NCBI RefSeq assembly: GCF_009711975.1
Contig: NZ_VIKW01000016.1
Location: 51,723-115,722 of the forward strand
From: Anabaena sp. UHCC 0204
Lineage (GTDB): Bacteria; Cyanobacteriota; Cyanobacteriia; Cyanobacteriales; Nostocaceae
DNA: 64,000 bases
Direction: 5' to 3'
The notes below the pieces were generated by a model. The model was not told where the DNA came from. It did not search any database and saw only the letters and a list, made by a program, of their open reading frames with translations. The translations under genes and the position numbers were made by a program. Shown piece by piece: positions 18,324 to 26,682 of the stretch (its first letter is position 1; every line of letters begins with the position of its first letter).

Positions 18324-19781
18324 ATGAATAAACGTATTCGTCCCTTGTATCGCCTTCTAGCACTAGCTATTGGTTCAATGGTGTTGGCAATTTTTGCGCC
18401 TACAGTTGTCCAGGCAGCAGATCCTGTGACACTGGAATCTTTAGATGCAACCACCAAACAATTACAAGTTTCCATTGATACTACCTGGGTCTTACTCACA
18501 GGCTTTTTAGTATTCTTCATGCAGACCGGTTTTTCCATGTTGGAAGCAGGTTTACTGCGCCAAAGAGGTGTAGTTAATGCCCTATTGGAAAACTTCATTG
18601 ATGCTGCTGTCACTATTATTGTGTGGTGGGGTGTAGGCTTTGGAATTGCTTTTGGAACAAGTGCTGGTGGGTTTATTGGTACAGATACTTTCTTCTTAAG
18701 CCAACTACCTACTGATGGTGTGTTTACCAACGGTGGTGTACCAGGAATTGCTTCTGGACTCAATGCTTATACCTTGTTCTTCTTCCAGTTTGCCTTTGCA
18801 GCTACAGCCAGTACAATTACAACTGGGGCAATGGCAGGAAGAACAGACTTTGTGGGTGATTTAATCTACAGTGCAATTATGGGCGCATTTAGCTATCCCC
18901 TGATTGTGCATTGGGTGTGGAACTCCAGTGGTTGGTTAGGAAAAATGGGTTTTCATGACTTTGCTGGTAGTACCGTAGTTCACACCGTGGGTGGTTGGAC
19001 TGCCTTAGTTGGTGCTTTTTTACTTGGACCTCGGCCTGGACGGACTCCTTGGGGACAGATTCCCCCCGCCCATAATTTGGGTTTGGCGGCTATGGGAACA
19101 ATGATTCTCTGGTTTGGCTGGTACGGCTTTAACCCTGGTTCAACTCTAGGTGCTGGTAATCCTGGCTTAATTGGTTTAATCACCCTGAATACTACTCTTG
19201 GTGCTGGTGCTGGGGCGTTAGCAGCATTGTTTTATCAATACAAACGTTCAGGTAAATGGGATTTAGTCTATTGTCTGAATGGTTCTTTAGCCGGTTTGGT
19301 AGGTATTACCGCAGGTTGTGCTTTTGTAGCACCTTGGGCGGCGGTTGTGATTGGGTTAACTGGTGGAATTTTAGTAGTTGTCGGCATTGATATTATTGAA
19401 TCATGCAAAATTGATGACCCTGTGGGAGCATTTGCAGTTCACGGTATTAATGGCATGATGGGTACACTTGCAGTTGGCTTTTTAGGTCAGTCAGAATTGA
19501 CTTTGAATAAAAAAGCCGGTCTGTTATTAGGTGGTGGTTTTGATTTGCTAGGTGTGCAGATTCTGGGCGTAGTTGCAGTATCAGTTTTCACTATTGCTTT
19601 TGCCTTTGTTATGTTCACTGGACTCAATGCCATTGGTAAGCTGCGTGTTAATCCTAAAGCCGATAAAATCGGGATTGATAACTATGAACATGGTGCAACT
19701 GTATGGCCTGATGTTTATGCAGTTGAGGAGTTTGTAGAGGAGGAAAAAAATCACTCCACAAATCCTCAAACCAGTATGTAG
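18324..19781 (+). CDS. amt: Ammonium transporter (Amt/MEP/Rh family)
   Basis: Trimeric inner-membrane ammonium channel (485 aa), used to scavenge or retain NH4+. It has an N-terminal cleavable signal-like segment (hydrophobic about 10-28, VVQAADP), then about 11 membrane helices. Conserved parts include MQTGFSMLEAG, the first pore histidine in FHDFAGSTVVHTVGG and the second in FAVHGINGMMGTLAVG. The C-terminal tail (about 445-485) is the usual site for P-II (GlnB) interaction. ATG with AGGA upstream. The perfect NtcA box about 335 bp upstream suggests induction under nitrogen limitation. It stands alone. Confidence 0.96.
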   Translation: MNKRIRPLYRLLALAIGSMVLAIFAPTVVQAADPVTLESLDATTKQLQVSIDTTWVLLTGFLVFFMQTGFSMLEAGLLRQRGVVNALLENFIDAAVTIIVWWGVGFGIAFGTSAGGFIGTDTFFLSQLPTDGVFTNGGVPGIASGLNAYTLFFFQFAFAATASTITTGAMAGRTDFVGDLIYSAIMGAFSYPLIVHWVWNSSGWLGKMGFHDFAGSTVVHTVGGWTALVGAFLLGPRPGRTPWGQIPPAHNLGLAAMGTMILWFGWYGFNPGSTLGAGNPGLIGLITLNTTLGAGAGALAALFYQYKRSGKWDLVYCLNGSLAGLVGITAGCAFVAPWAAVVIGLTGGILVVVGIDIIESCKIDDPVGAFAVHGINGMMGTLAVGFLGQSELTLNKKAGLLLGGGFDLLGVQILGVVAVSVFTIAFAFVMFTGLNAIGKLRVNPKADKIGIDNYEHGATVWPDVYAVEEFVEEEKNHSTNPQTSM

Positions 19782-19877
19782 GATTTGCGGAATCCGTTGT
19801 TGGTGGGTTAGCTTGCACGTTAACCCACCCTGGGTTTCACACAAAAACGCCAACCGGAAAAAAATGATTTTATGGTG

Positions 19878-19929
19878 TTGACAAAAAATTTTCAGTGTGT
19901 TATCATAAAATTGATAAGGAAGAACTATC
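19878..19929 (+). promoter_or_regulatory. Conserved strong promoter module, copy 1
   Basis: TTGACA (19878-19883), exact 17-bp spacer, TATCAT (19901-19906), then TTGATAAGGAAGAACTATC (19911-19929). The same arrangement recurs at 34658-34709, with the -35, the spacing, the -10 and the following ~20 bp conserved while the spacer sequence is not. That pattern suggests selection on promoter and transcript start. Copy 1 is followed within about 45 bp by a hairpin, with no gene between. Confidence 0.55.
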
Positions 19930-19951
19930 TTATAATAAATACAATAACAAG

Positions 19952-19984
19952 ATCCCCGATTTCTTAAAGAAGTCGGGGATTTAA
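19952..19984 (+). terminator. Stem-loop, ATCCCCGA family (possible terminator)
   Basis: ATCCCCGA-TTCT / AGAA-TCGGGGAT stem with a short loop followed by TTTAAAT. Related hairpins lie at 24881-24909, 48294-48320 and, imperfectly, at 63928-63956, so this is also a dispersed repeat. It lies directly after the promoter module at 19878, so the pair could bound a ~60-75-nt RNA. Confidence 0.5.
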
Positions 19985-20124
19985 ATGTTAGGGAAAATGT
20001 CAGAATCAGGTAGTTACTGAGCGAAGTCGAAGTACAGGATTAAAGGATTAACAGGATGAAAACAGAAATTTACTCACCCATTGCCAATCACCAATCACCC
20101 ATTACCAATTACCAACTTGGGTTA
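19985..20124. other. Low-complexity intergenic remainder
   Basis: Remainder of the 343-bp gap between amt and the M16 genes. It holds CAGGATTAAAGGATTAACAGG and repeated CCAATCACCAATCACC words. Nothing gene-like is seen. Confidence 0.5.
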
Positions 20125-21645
20125 TTAATTCTTAGCTGCTGGTTGAGAGTTGGGAATGGTAATATCTATGTTTGTTACCTGGGCGGACAGGTTGGTTAAT
20201 GGTTCTTTGATAGCAGTTTGATTTCCTACTACTAAAGTAACTAATTTTTCTGGTTTCAAGTATTTCCGCGCTACCCGTTTTACATCTGCTGCTGTGGTAG
20301 CAGTAATAGCTTTTTGATAGCGAAATAGGAAATCAGCGGGATAACCATAATATTCGTAACGCATTAACCTAGATAAGGTTTGGCTAGGATTTTGAAAATT
20401 GAAGACAAAGGAGTTGAGTGTCGAGTCTTTGGAATTATTTAATTCTTTGGCTGTGATGTTTTGAGTTTGCAAACGTTTAATTTCGGTTTGCAGTGATTTG
20501 ATAAATTGGACTGTGGTTTCTGTGCGAGTTTGTCCACCAGCAACGAATGTTCCTGGATAGTCAAAACGGGGACTCCACATCCCATAAACAGAATAAGCTA
20601 AACCTTGACGCGATCGCAATTCATTGAATAAACGTCCCCCAAACCCATTTAAAACGCCATTCATGACATCTAAGGCTGGATAGTCAGGATTATTGAATTT
20701 TCCACCTAAATGGCCAATTAAGACGCTGCTTTGAGTAAGTTGGGGTTGATTAACGACGAATACACCGCCTAAATTAGCTTGAGTGACTTCTGGTAACTGG
20801 TTTTTAGCAATTTGTAGGTTGGGTTTCCAGTCACCAAATTTGGATTGAATGAGCGATCGCATTTGTTGAGGATCAAAATCGCCAACAATCCCTAAAATTA
20901 AGTTATTGGGGTGAAAATATTGTTGATAAAACTTCAAAACATCTGCACGGGAAATTTGATCTAAAGTTGCATATTCAACTGTTCGCGCTAAGGGACTTTC
21001 TTTCCCATAGATTAATTTTCTCAACTCCCTACTAGCAATACTATTAGGATTATCATTCCGTCGGGCAATACTACCGCGAATCTGAGTTTTATCCAAATCC
21101 AACTTTTCTTGAGCAAAAGCTGGTTCTCGCAGTACCTCAGTAAATAGCCCAAATACGGTTTCTAAATCTTCACTCAGGGCTTCAAAACTAGCACTACCAG
21201 CAGCTTCACCAATATCTGTTTCTACGGCTGCGGCTCGTTGTTCTAAAATCTCATTTAACTCATTAGCAGAATGCTTTTGAGTGCCACCACTCCGCAATGT
21301 AGAACCTACCAAACTAGCTAAACCCGTTTTTTCAGCTTGTTCCCAACGGCTACCTGTTCTTACTAATGCTGTACCAGTTACTAATGGTAATTCATGATCT
21401 TCCATCAAATAAACTACCAAACCATTTTCCAGTACATACCGTTCATACTTGGGTAATTTAATTTCTGAGACTGGGGAAAATTTCAACTCTGTGTAATGCT
21501 TTGCTGCTGTTGCTGCTAAAGAGAAATTCGTCGTCGAAAAATTAAAACTTACCAGTAAACAAGCAACAACAACAACTAAGGTAAAAACAAATCTTTGTCC
21601 CTTAGAAAATGGTGATTTTTTGCTTTTCAAATCAAACCTCAACAT
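20125..21645 (-). CDS. M16-family peptidase subunit lacking the zinc motif
   Basis: Second member of an M16 (pitrilysin/processing-peptidase-like) pair, about 506 aa from the ATG at 21645 (TTG at 21657 is the alternative). A signal/anchor segment (about 15-45) suggests an extracytoplasmic location. The zinc site HxxEH is absent; the equivalent position reads GLASLVGSTLRSGG. The Arg/Tyr pair that contacts substrate is kept (ELRSRQGLAYSVYG). This is the usual non-catalytic partner of a heterodimeric M16 enzyme, and the neighbour 154 bp upstream on the same strand carries the missing HxxEH. Substrates are unknown. Confidence 0.88.
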   Translation of the reverse strand: MLRFDLKSKKSPFSKGQRFVFTLVVVVACLLVSFNFSTTNFSLAATAAKHYTELKFSPVSEIKLPKYERYVLENGLVVYLMEDHELPLVTGTALVRTGSRWEQAEKTGLASLVGSTLRSGGTQKHSANELNEILEQRAAAVETDIGEAAGSASFEALSEDLETVFGLFTEVLREPAFAQEKLDLDKTQIRGSIARRNDNPNSIASRELRKLIYGKESPLARTVEYATLDQISRADVLKFYQQYFHPNNLILGIVGDFDPQQMRSLIQSKFGDWKPNLQIAKNQLPEVTQANLGGVFVVNQPQLTQSSVLIGHLGGKFNNPDYPALDVMNGVLNGFGGRLFNELRSRQGLAYSVYGMWSPRFDYPGTFVAGGQTRTETTVQFIKSLQTEIKRLQTQNITAKELNNSKDSTLNSFVFNFQNPSQTLSRLMRYEYYGYPADFLFRYQKAITATTAADVKRVARKYLKPEKLVTLVVGNQTAIKEPLTNLSAQVTNIDITIPNSQPAAKN

Positions 21646-21811
21646 ATTTTTCTGCAATTTTTGTTCAGGATTGAAAGATTAATCCTGTTTGAATTTAAGA
21701 ATTTTGAGGACAACACGGCGTAAATTAACCAATTATTAAAAATCTCCAAAAAGCTGGAATAAATTGCTTTTTTAATTTTTAATTATTAATTTTTAATTCC
21801 GCCCTGCGGTA

Positions 21812-23389
21812 CTATCCTGGTTGTTTTGATAACAACTTACCAACTATGCGATTTTCTGGCGTAAAAGTTGTTTTTGCGACTCTTTGAATATCTTCAGGTG
21901 TCACTGCGGCAATTTTCTCCAATTGCTGAAATAAATTCCGCCAAGAACCAGTTTTTACTTCATATTCTAACAACTGTTGCGCCATGCCCATGTTAGAATT
22001 AAGAGCGCGTAATAAACCTGCTCTGGCTTGGGTTTTCAGTCTTGCTAATTCCACCGCAGATACAGGTTCAATTTTCAATTTTTCAATTTCTTCTCTTAAA
22101 GCGATCGCCACTTCATCCACTGTTTTGCCTGGAGATGTGAGAGCATAAAAGAACATAAGATTAGGATATTTATCCCCTGGAAATCCACTATAACCTTGAG
22201 CATTTAGGGCTAAACGTTGTTTTTCTACCAAAGACTTATAAAGTCTTGATGTTCTCCCGTCACTCAATAAACTACCCATCAATTCATATACTGCATTGTC
22301 AGGATGGGTAATAGCAGGACGATGATAACCTTCTAAATACCAAGGTTGGGTAGGTAATTCTAAAGTAACTTCCCTTGTAGCGGTTTGTGGGGGTTCTACT
22401 GGTAATTTTTGCTGGGGTTTGGGTTTAGCTGCATAACGTCCAAAGTAAGTTTGTGCCAGTTTTTTCACTTCTACTGGATTGACATCTCCGACAATAGCGA
22501 TCGTTAAATTGCTGGGAGGATAGTAAGCATCAAAAAACTTCTTTACGTTCTCTGGTGTTAAGTTGCGAATATCCTCATCATAACCAATTACTGGTCGTCG
22601 GTAAGGATGAACTTTGAAAGCAGTATCTATGAATTTTTCCACCATCTGGCCGATAGGTGAATTATCTACCCGCATCCGTCTTTCTTCCAAAATTACATCT
22701 TTTTCTTTATAGAATTCCCGAAATACAGGTTCTAAAAAGCGTTCAGATTCTAAAGACATCCACAGTTCTAATTTGTTAGATGGAAAACTGTAAAAATAGC
22801 GAGTTGCTTCGGAGGAAGTCGTAGCGTTTAAACCCACTCCTCCAGCTTGTTCAACAATTTGCCCCATTTCGTTTTGTTTAACTAATTTGAGGGCTTGGGT
22901 TTCTACTGATTGAAACTCAGTTTCTAACTGCGCTAAATCATCTTTTTTGCCCTTAGTTTTGGCAGTTTTGATTTGGTTATCTAACTGTTCTAACCTTTCG
23001 AGGAGTGGTGCTTCAGCTTTGTAATCTGTAGTACCTATGCGCTTTGTCCCTTTAAATGCCAGATGTTCGAGAAAGTGGGCTACTCCTGTTTGTCCATCTG
23101 GTTCATCAATACCACCAACATCAGCATAAGTGACAAAGGAGACTACAGGCGCTTGATGTCTTTCTAAAACAATGAATTTCAGCCCATTATCCAGACTAAA
23201 TTCTGTTAATTGATTAATTACTCGTTCTAAGTAAGGTTGAATGGAATTTTGGGATTTTTGCAGGGCTATGGCCATTTCTGGCATCCACCCCCATCCAAAT
23301 ATGATCAGCGCCAAAGCAGCGGCTACGAGACGACGGAATGGTGACTTTTTAGTGCCACCCCGGAATAAATCTAAAATTGCCTGGTGCAT
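21812..23389 (-). CDS. M16-family zinc peptidase, catalytic subunit
   Basis: Zinc endopeptidase of family M16 (525 aa from the ATG at 23389; TTG at 23395 also possible). The inverted zinc motif HFLEHLAFKGT is intact, with the downstream zinc ligand Glu probably in the FYKEKDVILEERRM region. An N-terminal hydrophobic segment (about 20-42) indicates export or anchoring. A Lys/Glu-rich insertion (about 120-175) lies between the zinc motif and the rest of the first half. It is the first gene of a two-gene unit with the inactive partner at 20125-21645, likely forming a heterodimer that degrades peptides in the periplasm. Confidence 0.9.
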   Translation of the reverse strand: MHQAILDLFRGGTKKSPFRRLVAAALALIIFGWGWMPEMAIALQKSQNSIQPYLERVINQLTEFSLDNGLKFIVLERHQAPVVSFVTYADVGGIDEPDGQTGVAHFLEHLAFKGTKRIGTTDYKAEAPLLERLEQLDNQIKTAKTKGKKDDLAQLETEFQSVETQALKLVKQNEMGQIVEQAGGVGLNATTSSEATRYFYSFPSNKLELWMSLESERFLEPVFREFYKEKDVILEERRMRVDNSPIGQMVEKFIDTAFKVHPYRRPVIGYDEDIRNLTPENVKKFFDAYYPPSNLTIAIVGDVNPVEVKKLAQTYFGRYAAKPKPQQKLPVEPPQTATREVTLELPTQPWYLEGYHRPAITHPDNAVYELMGSLLSDGRTSRLYKSLVEKQRLALNAQGYSGFPGDKYPNLMFFYALTSPGKTVDEVAIALREEIEKLKIEPVSAVELARLKTQARAGLLRALNSNMGMAQQLLEYEVKTGSWRNLFQQLEKIAAVTPEDIQRVAKTTFTPENRIVGKLLSKQPG

Positions 23390-23540
23390 AAGCAAAAGTT
23401 AAAGTAAATTTACATTCCTTGAGAAATCGAGTAACTAACACAAAGAGAGTTAACCTTCTATTAAGCTTTCTGTAATTTTTGCATTCCATGTTGCACAATA
23501 GGGCTACAAATCTTGTTTTGGAGATATCAAAATAACTACC

Positions 23541-24155
23541 ATGCGAGTTTTCCATTCTCCTCCACCGTCAGAAGCACAGACGCGCACACGCATTTTGCAA
23601 GCAGCACAACGGTTGTTTGCCGCCCAAGGATTCGAGGGAACTACAACCCGTGATTTAGCAAAATCAGCAGGGATAGCCGAAGGAACTCTCTTTCGTCATT
23701 TTGCCAATAAAAAAGCAATTTTGGTGGAAGTGGCTACTAGCGGCTGGGTGGATATTCTCACCGATTTGCTAACAGAACTCAGCGAAATGGGTAGCTATAA
23801 GGCGATCGCCCAAGTTATGCGCCGTCGGATGTGGAATTTGCAAAAAAACGCCGATATTATGCGCGTTTGCTTTATGGAAGTGCAGTTTCATCCAGATTTA
23901 CGCGATCGCATTCAAACAGAAGTTATTGATAAAATGACAGATGTTGCAGAAGCATTTTTTCAAACGGCCATGGATAAAGGCATCTATCGTCAGATGGATG
24001 CCAAACTTGTAGCTAAAGTTTTTCTGGGTTTATTTGCGATCGCTGGTTTCTCTGATAATACCCTCATAGAACCCAATGCCTCCCCCCAAGAAATGCAAAA
24101 AATGGCGGAAGGATTGGCGGATATATTTCTGAACGGTGTCCTAGCGAAGGAATAA
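23541..24155 (+). CDS. TetR/AcrR-family transcriptional regulator
   Basis: TetR-type regulator (204 aa): N-terminal DNA-binding HTH (RTRILQAAQRLFAAQGFEGTTTRDLAKSAGIAEGTLFRHFANKKAIL, about 14-60) and an all-helical ligand-binding C-terminal half. It is divergent from the M16 pair, with about 150 bp between, so it may regulate itself and/or that pair. The ligand is unknown. The ATG at 23541 has only a distant purine-rich stretch upstream. Confidence 0.9.
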   Translation: MRVFHSPPPSEAQTRTRILQAAQRLFAAQGFEGTTTRDLAKSAGIAEGTLFRHFANKKAILVEVATSGWVDILTDLLTELSEMGSYKAIAQVMRRRMWNLQKNADIMRVCFMEVQFHPDLRDRIQTEVIDKMTDVAEAFFQTAMDKGIYRQMDAKLVAKVFLGLFAIAGFSDNTLIEPNASPQEMQKMAEGLADIFLNGVLAKE

Positions 24156-24176
24156 ACAACTGTCAATTGTCAATTA

Positions 24177-24617
24177 TTAATTACCCATCGCTTGGGCTTG
24201 GTGACTCCATTGTTGGACTAATTCAACTGCTGGACATAAATCGCGGTTATGCAATGTTGCTACTTGCAAACGCATAACTTGTCTATGTAATCTGTGAGTA
24301 GGAGTTTGCGCTAATTGGGCTATGGAAATAACACCAGAGTGAAGCAATATACCGCAATATTGAGTTCCTACACTGGGAACACGGGCTAAACCTGCTAAAA
24401 CTACCCATTTATTCACAGAATGGATATTTACCTTTAATTTACCTGCTAATACTATTCTCTCTTCGGGAGTTTGACCTCTTTTAAGTAGTTCTTCTGTGGT
24501 ATTGATGCCACAATTTTTTAGTTGGGCTTGATCTTCTGGACTTAATCCTGGTAGATCTTGAACAGGCCAATCAGATTTTTGGAGAAGATTTCTATTATTT
24601 ACACGATTAATGGTCAT
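24177..24617 (-). CDS. DUF4332 (helix-hairpin-helix-like) protein
   Basis: 146-aa protein with two helix-hairpin-helix-like blocks: LPGLSPEDQAQLKNCGINTTEELL (about 23-46) and LARVPSVGTQYCGILLHSGVISIAQLAQ (about 77-104). This is the layout of DUF4332 proteins, which are common in cyanobacteria and of unknown role; the fold suggests nucleic-acid or protein binding. Convergent with the TetR gene with only ~20 bp between, and no operon partner. Confidence 0.8.
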   Translation of the reverse strand: MTINRVNNRNLLQKSDWPVQDLPGLSPEDQAQLKNCGINTTEELLKRGQTPEERIVLAGKLKVNIHSVNKWVVLAGLARVPSVGTQYCGILLHSGVISIAQLAQTPTHRLHRQVMRLQVATLHNRDLCPAVELVQQWSHQAQAMGN

Positions 24618-24920
24618 TTTTTCAGTTTTTAGTATGGGTTAATTTATGTAAAATTCAGAATTGACTGATATCTTACTTGCTGAATTCTCACATTTTTATC
24701 AAATCACCATCCCTCTTGAGGACGGTATTATTGACATTATGACCTATAAAAAATTGAAACTTCAATTTATTTATTGCTCAACTTCCTTCATTAAAGGATG
24801 TTCATAGTCAATAATGCCCGATAAGCGTCAGATTAAATCTAAAAAATTAATTACAAATATTAACCTAATCATTGTCTTCTATCCCCAATTTCTGAAAGAA
24901 GTCGGGGATCTGATATGATA
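24618..24920. other. Gene-free stretch with an ATCCCC hairpin
   Basis: 303-bp AT-rich gap between the DUF4332 gene and the PhzF gene (its 3' end). The only structure seen is the inverted repeat ATCCCC...GGGGAT at 24881-24909 (family of 19952), which could terminate the PhzF gene read on the minus strand. Confidence 0.55.
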
Positions 24921-25721
24921 TTAATTTATAATTAATTCTCCTCGCATTACTGTTACAGCTTGTCCAGATATAAAGACGCGATCTTTTCCTGGATAGTACA
25001 CTTTTACCACACCACCCCGACTGGAAGCTTGATAGGCTAAAAATTCATCTTTTCCCAATTTATCCCGCCAAAAAGGTGCTAAACAACAATGTGCTGCACC
25101 AGTTACAGGATCTTCATTAATCCCTAAACCTGGGGCAAAAAAGCGGGAGACAAAATCATATTCTGAGTTAGAATTGGCGATGCTAGTAACGATAATATCA
25201 GCCTTAGTGAGGGTTTTCATCTGTTGGAAATTGGGCCGCATTTCTCTGACTAATTGCTCAGACTCTACTTCTACTAAATAACCCAGAGAATTTTCGACTA
25301 CAGATTTACAAGCTACTCCTAAAACTTGACTTAATTCTGGAGGTGATTCTATCGCTTGGGAAAGATTTACCGGAAAATCTAACTGAATCCAATCATTTTC
25401 TAGTTTAGCTATTAGTATACCACTTTTTGTATAAAAACACGCCTCTTGATTTGGCAATAAATATCCTTGAGACCATAATACATGGGCGCTGGCTAAGGTG
25501 GCGTGTCCACACAGGGGAACTTCTACTGTCGGTGTGAACCAACGTAAATTGAAACCGTCATCTTGTTTGACTAAAAAAGCGGTTTCTGATAAATTCATTT
25601 CCTGGGCGATATTTTGCATCCATAATTCAGATTTGGGACTATCTAAAACACAGACAGCCGCAGGATTTCCTTTAAAAGGTGTATTTGTAAAAGCATCAAC
25701 TTGAGTAATAATTTGATTCAT
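24921..25721 (-). CDS. PhzF-family isomerase
   Basis: PhzF-like epimerase/isomerase (266 aa) with the diaminopimelate-epimerase-type fold. N-terminal signatures are VDAFTNTPFKGNPAAVCVLD and the catalytic Glu in MNLSETAFL (E46). Further conserved parts are LCGHATLASAHVL and NEDPVTGAAHCCLAPFW. No phenazine genes are nearby; in bacteria that do not make phenazines, members of this family have unassigned housekeeping-type roles. Upstream and downstream spacing suggests an independent gene. Confidence 0.9.
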   Translation of the reverse strand: MNQIITQVDAFTNTPFKGNPAAVCVLDSPKSELWMQNIAQEMNLSETAFLVKQDDGFNLRWFTPTVEVPLCGHATLASAHVLWSQGYLLPNQEACFYTKSGILIAKLENDWIQLDFPVNLSQAIESPPELSQVLGVACKSVVENSLGYLVEVESEQLVREMRPNFQQMKTLTKADIIVTSIANSNSEYDFVSRFFAPGLGINEDPVTGAAHCCLAPFWRDKLGKDEFLAYQASSRGGVVKVYYPGKDRVFISGQAVTVMRGELIIN

Positions 25722-25797
25722 TTTGAGTCAAGGAATCAGGAGGTAGAAATAAGAAAAAATGAGACTGGAAGAAAAGATTTTAGATAATTATCTATAT

Positions 25798-26682
25798 CTA
25801 TGATTCTGTATGAGAAATTAGCCACTGTTCCAAGTCGCTAATTTCTGCAAAGTCTAATAATGCTTCTCCCAGGTCTTCAAGTTGTGTGATGTTTAAATTG
25901 TTGATACTTTGGATATACACATCTGCCAATTTTCCAAACCGCTTAGATAACTGCCGCAGCAGTAAGTTTTTCTCACCTTCTTGTCTACCTTCTTGTCTAC
26001 CTTCTTGTCTACCTTCTTGTCTACCTTCTTGTTCACCTTCCTGCTTTGCTTCCTGATATACCCTTGTTTGCTTAATATCACTTACTAAAAACATGGCTTC
26101 TATCTCCTGACGGCTTAATTGTGAAAACTTCGACACCAAGACAATTTCCAATAACTCTATAATACCTTGTCTTTCTCTCTCATTGCTAACTTCTGTCTTT
26201 GTTCTTGCCATCAAGTTTTGAACTAATTGTGGTGCTTGGTTTTCTTTACTGACAATTAGTTCAATTAACCCTACCCCTATTGAACCTGATGGTAGTTCAT
26301 CTAAATAAATTCGTTTGATGCGACCACTATTAACTAATTCTTGTTGGTAATTAGTTAATCTTTCCACATCTAAACTCCGTTTAGCAAATAAAGCTACTGC
26401 TTGCCAATCTTGTTCTGGTTTATATTGATTGAGATAAATATTTATCTCTGTGATTAATTCCCAGTAAAATTCTGGTTTATTCTGAAATTGGACTTCGACA
26501 AAATAGATGGGTTTTTCCTCACTATTTGGCATGAATATTCCATCAAATCGAAAGGCTTTCTCTTTGACTTCTACAGAAGTAAACTGATAACCCTCTGCAT
26601 TTTCTGTGGGTTGTCCCAGTAGTTCAAATAATAGAGTATGGAACGTCAGGAAGATTTGGTAGAATATTGTATCTGTGTGCAT
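25798..26682 (-). CDS. DUF2887/Rpn-type PD-(D/E)XK protein
   Basis: Cyanobacterial DUF2887-type protein (294 aa), related to the Rpn/transposase_31 group of PD-(D/E)XK nucleases. The putative active-site strand pair is FRFDGIFMP (Asp) and IYFVEVQFQ (Glu-x-Gln) at about 45-72. A run of four to five QEGR repeats (12-bp DNA unit, 25976-26038 on the + strand) forms a charged linker before a C-terminal helical part. The start codon overlaps the stop of the upstream radical SAM gene (TAATG), so the two are translationally coupled, a pairing with no obvious functional logic. The family is abundant and multicopy in cyanobacteria; its role is unknown. Confidence 0.82.
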   Translation of the reverse strand: MHTDTIFYQIFLTFHTLLFELLGQPTENAEGYQFTSVEVKEKAFRFDGIFMPNSEEKPIYFVEVQFQNKPEFYWELITEINIYLNQYKPEQDWQAVALFAKRSLDVERLTNYQQELVNSGRIKRIYLDELPSGSIGVGLIELIVSKENQAPQLVQNLMARTKTEVSNERERQGIIELLEIVLVSKFSQLSRQEIEAMFLVSDIKQTRVYQEAKQEGEQEGRQEGRQEGRQEGRQEGEKNLLLRQLSKRFGKLADVYIQSINNLNITQLEDLGEALLDFAEISDLEQWLISHTES

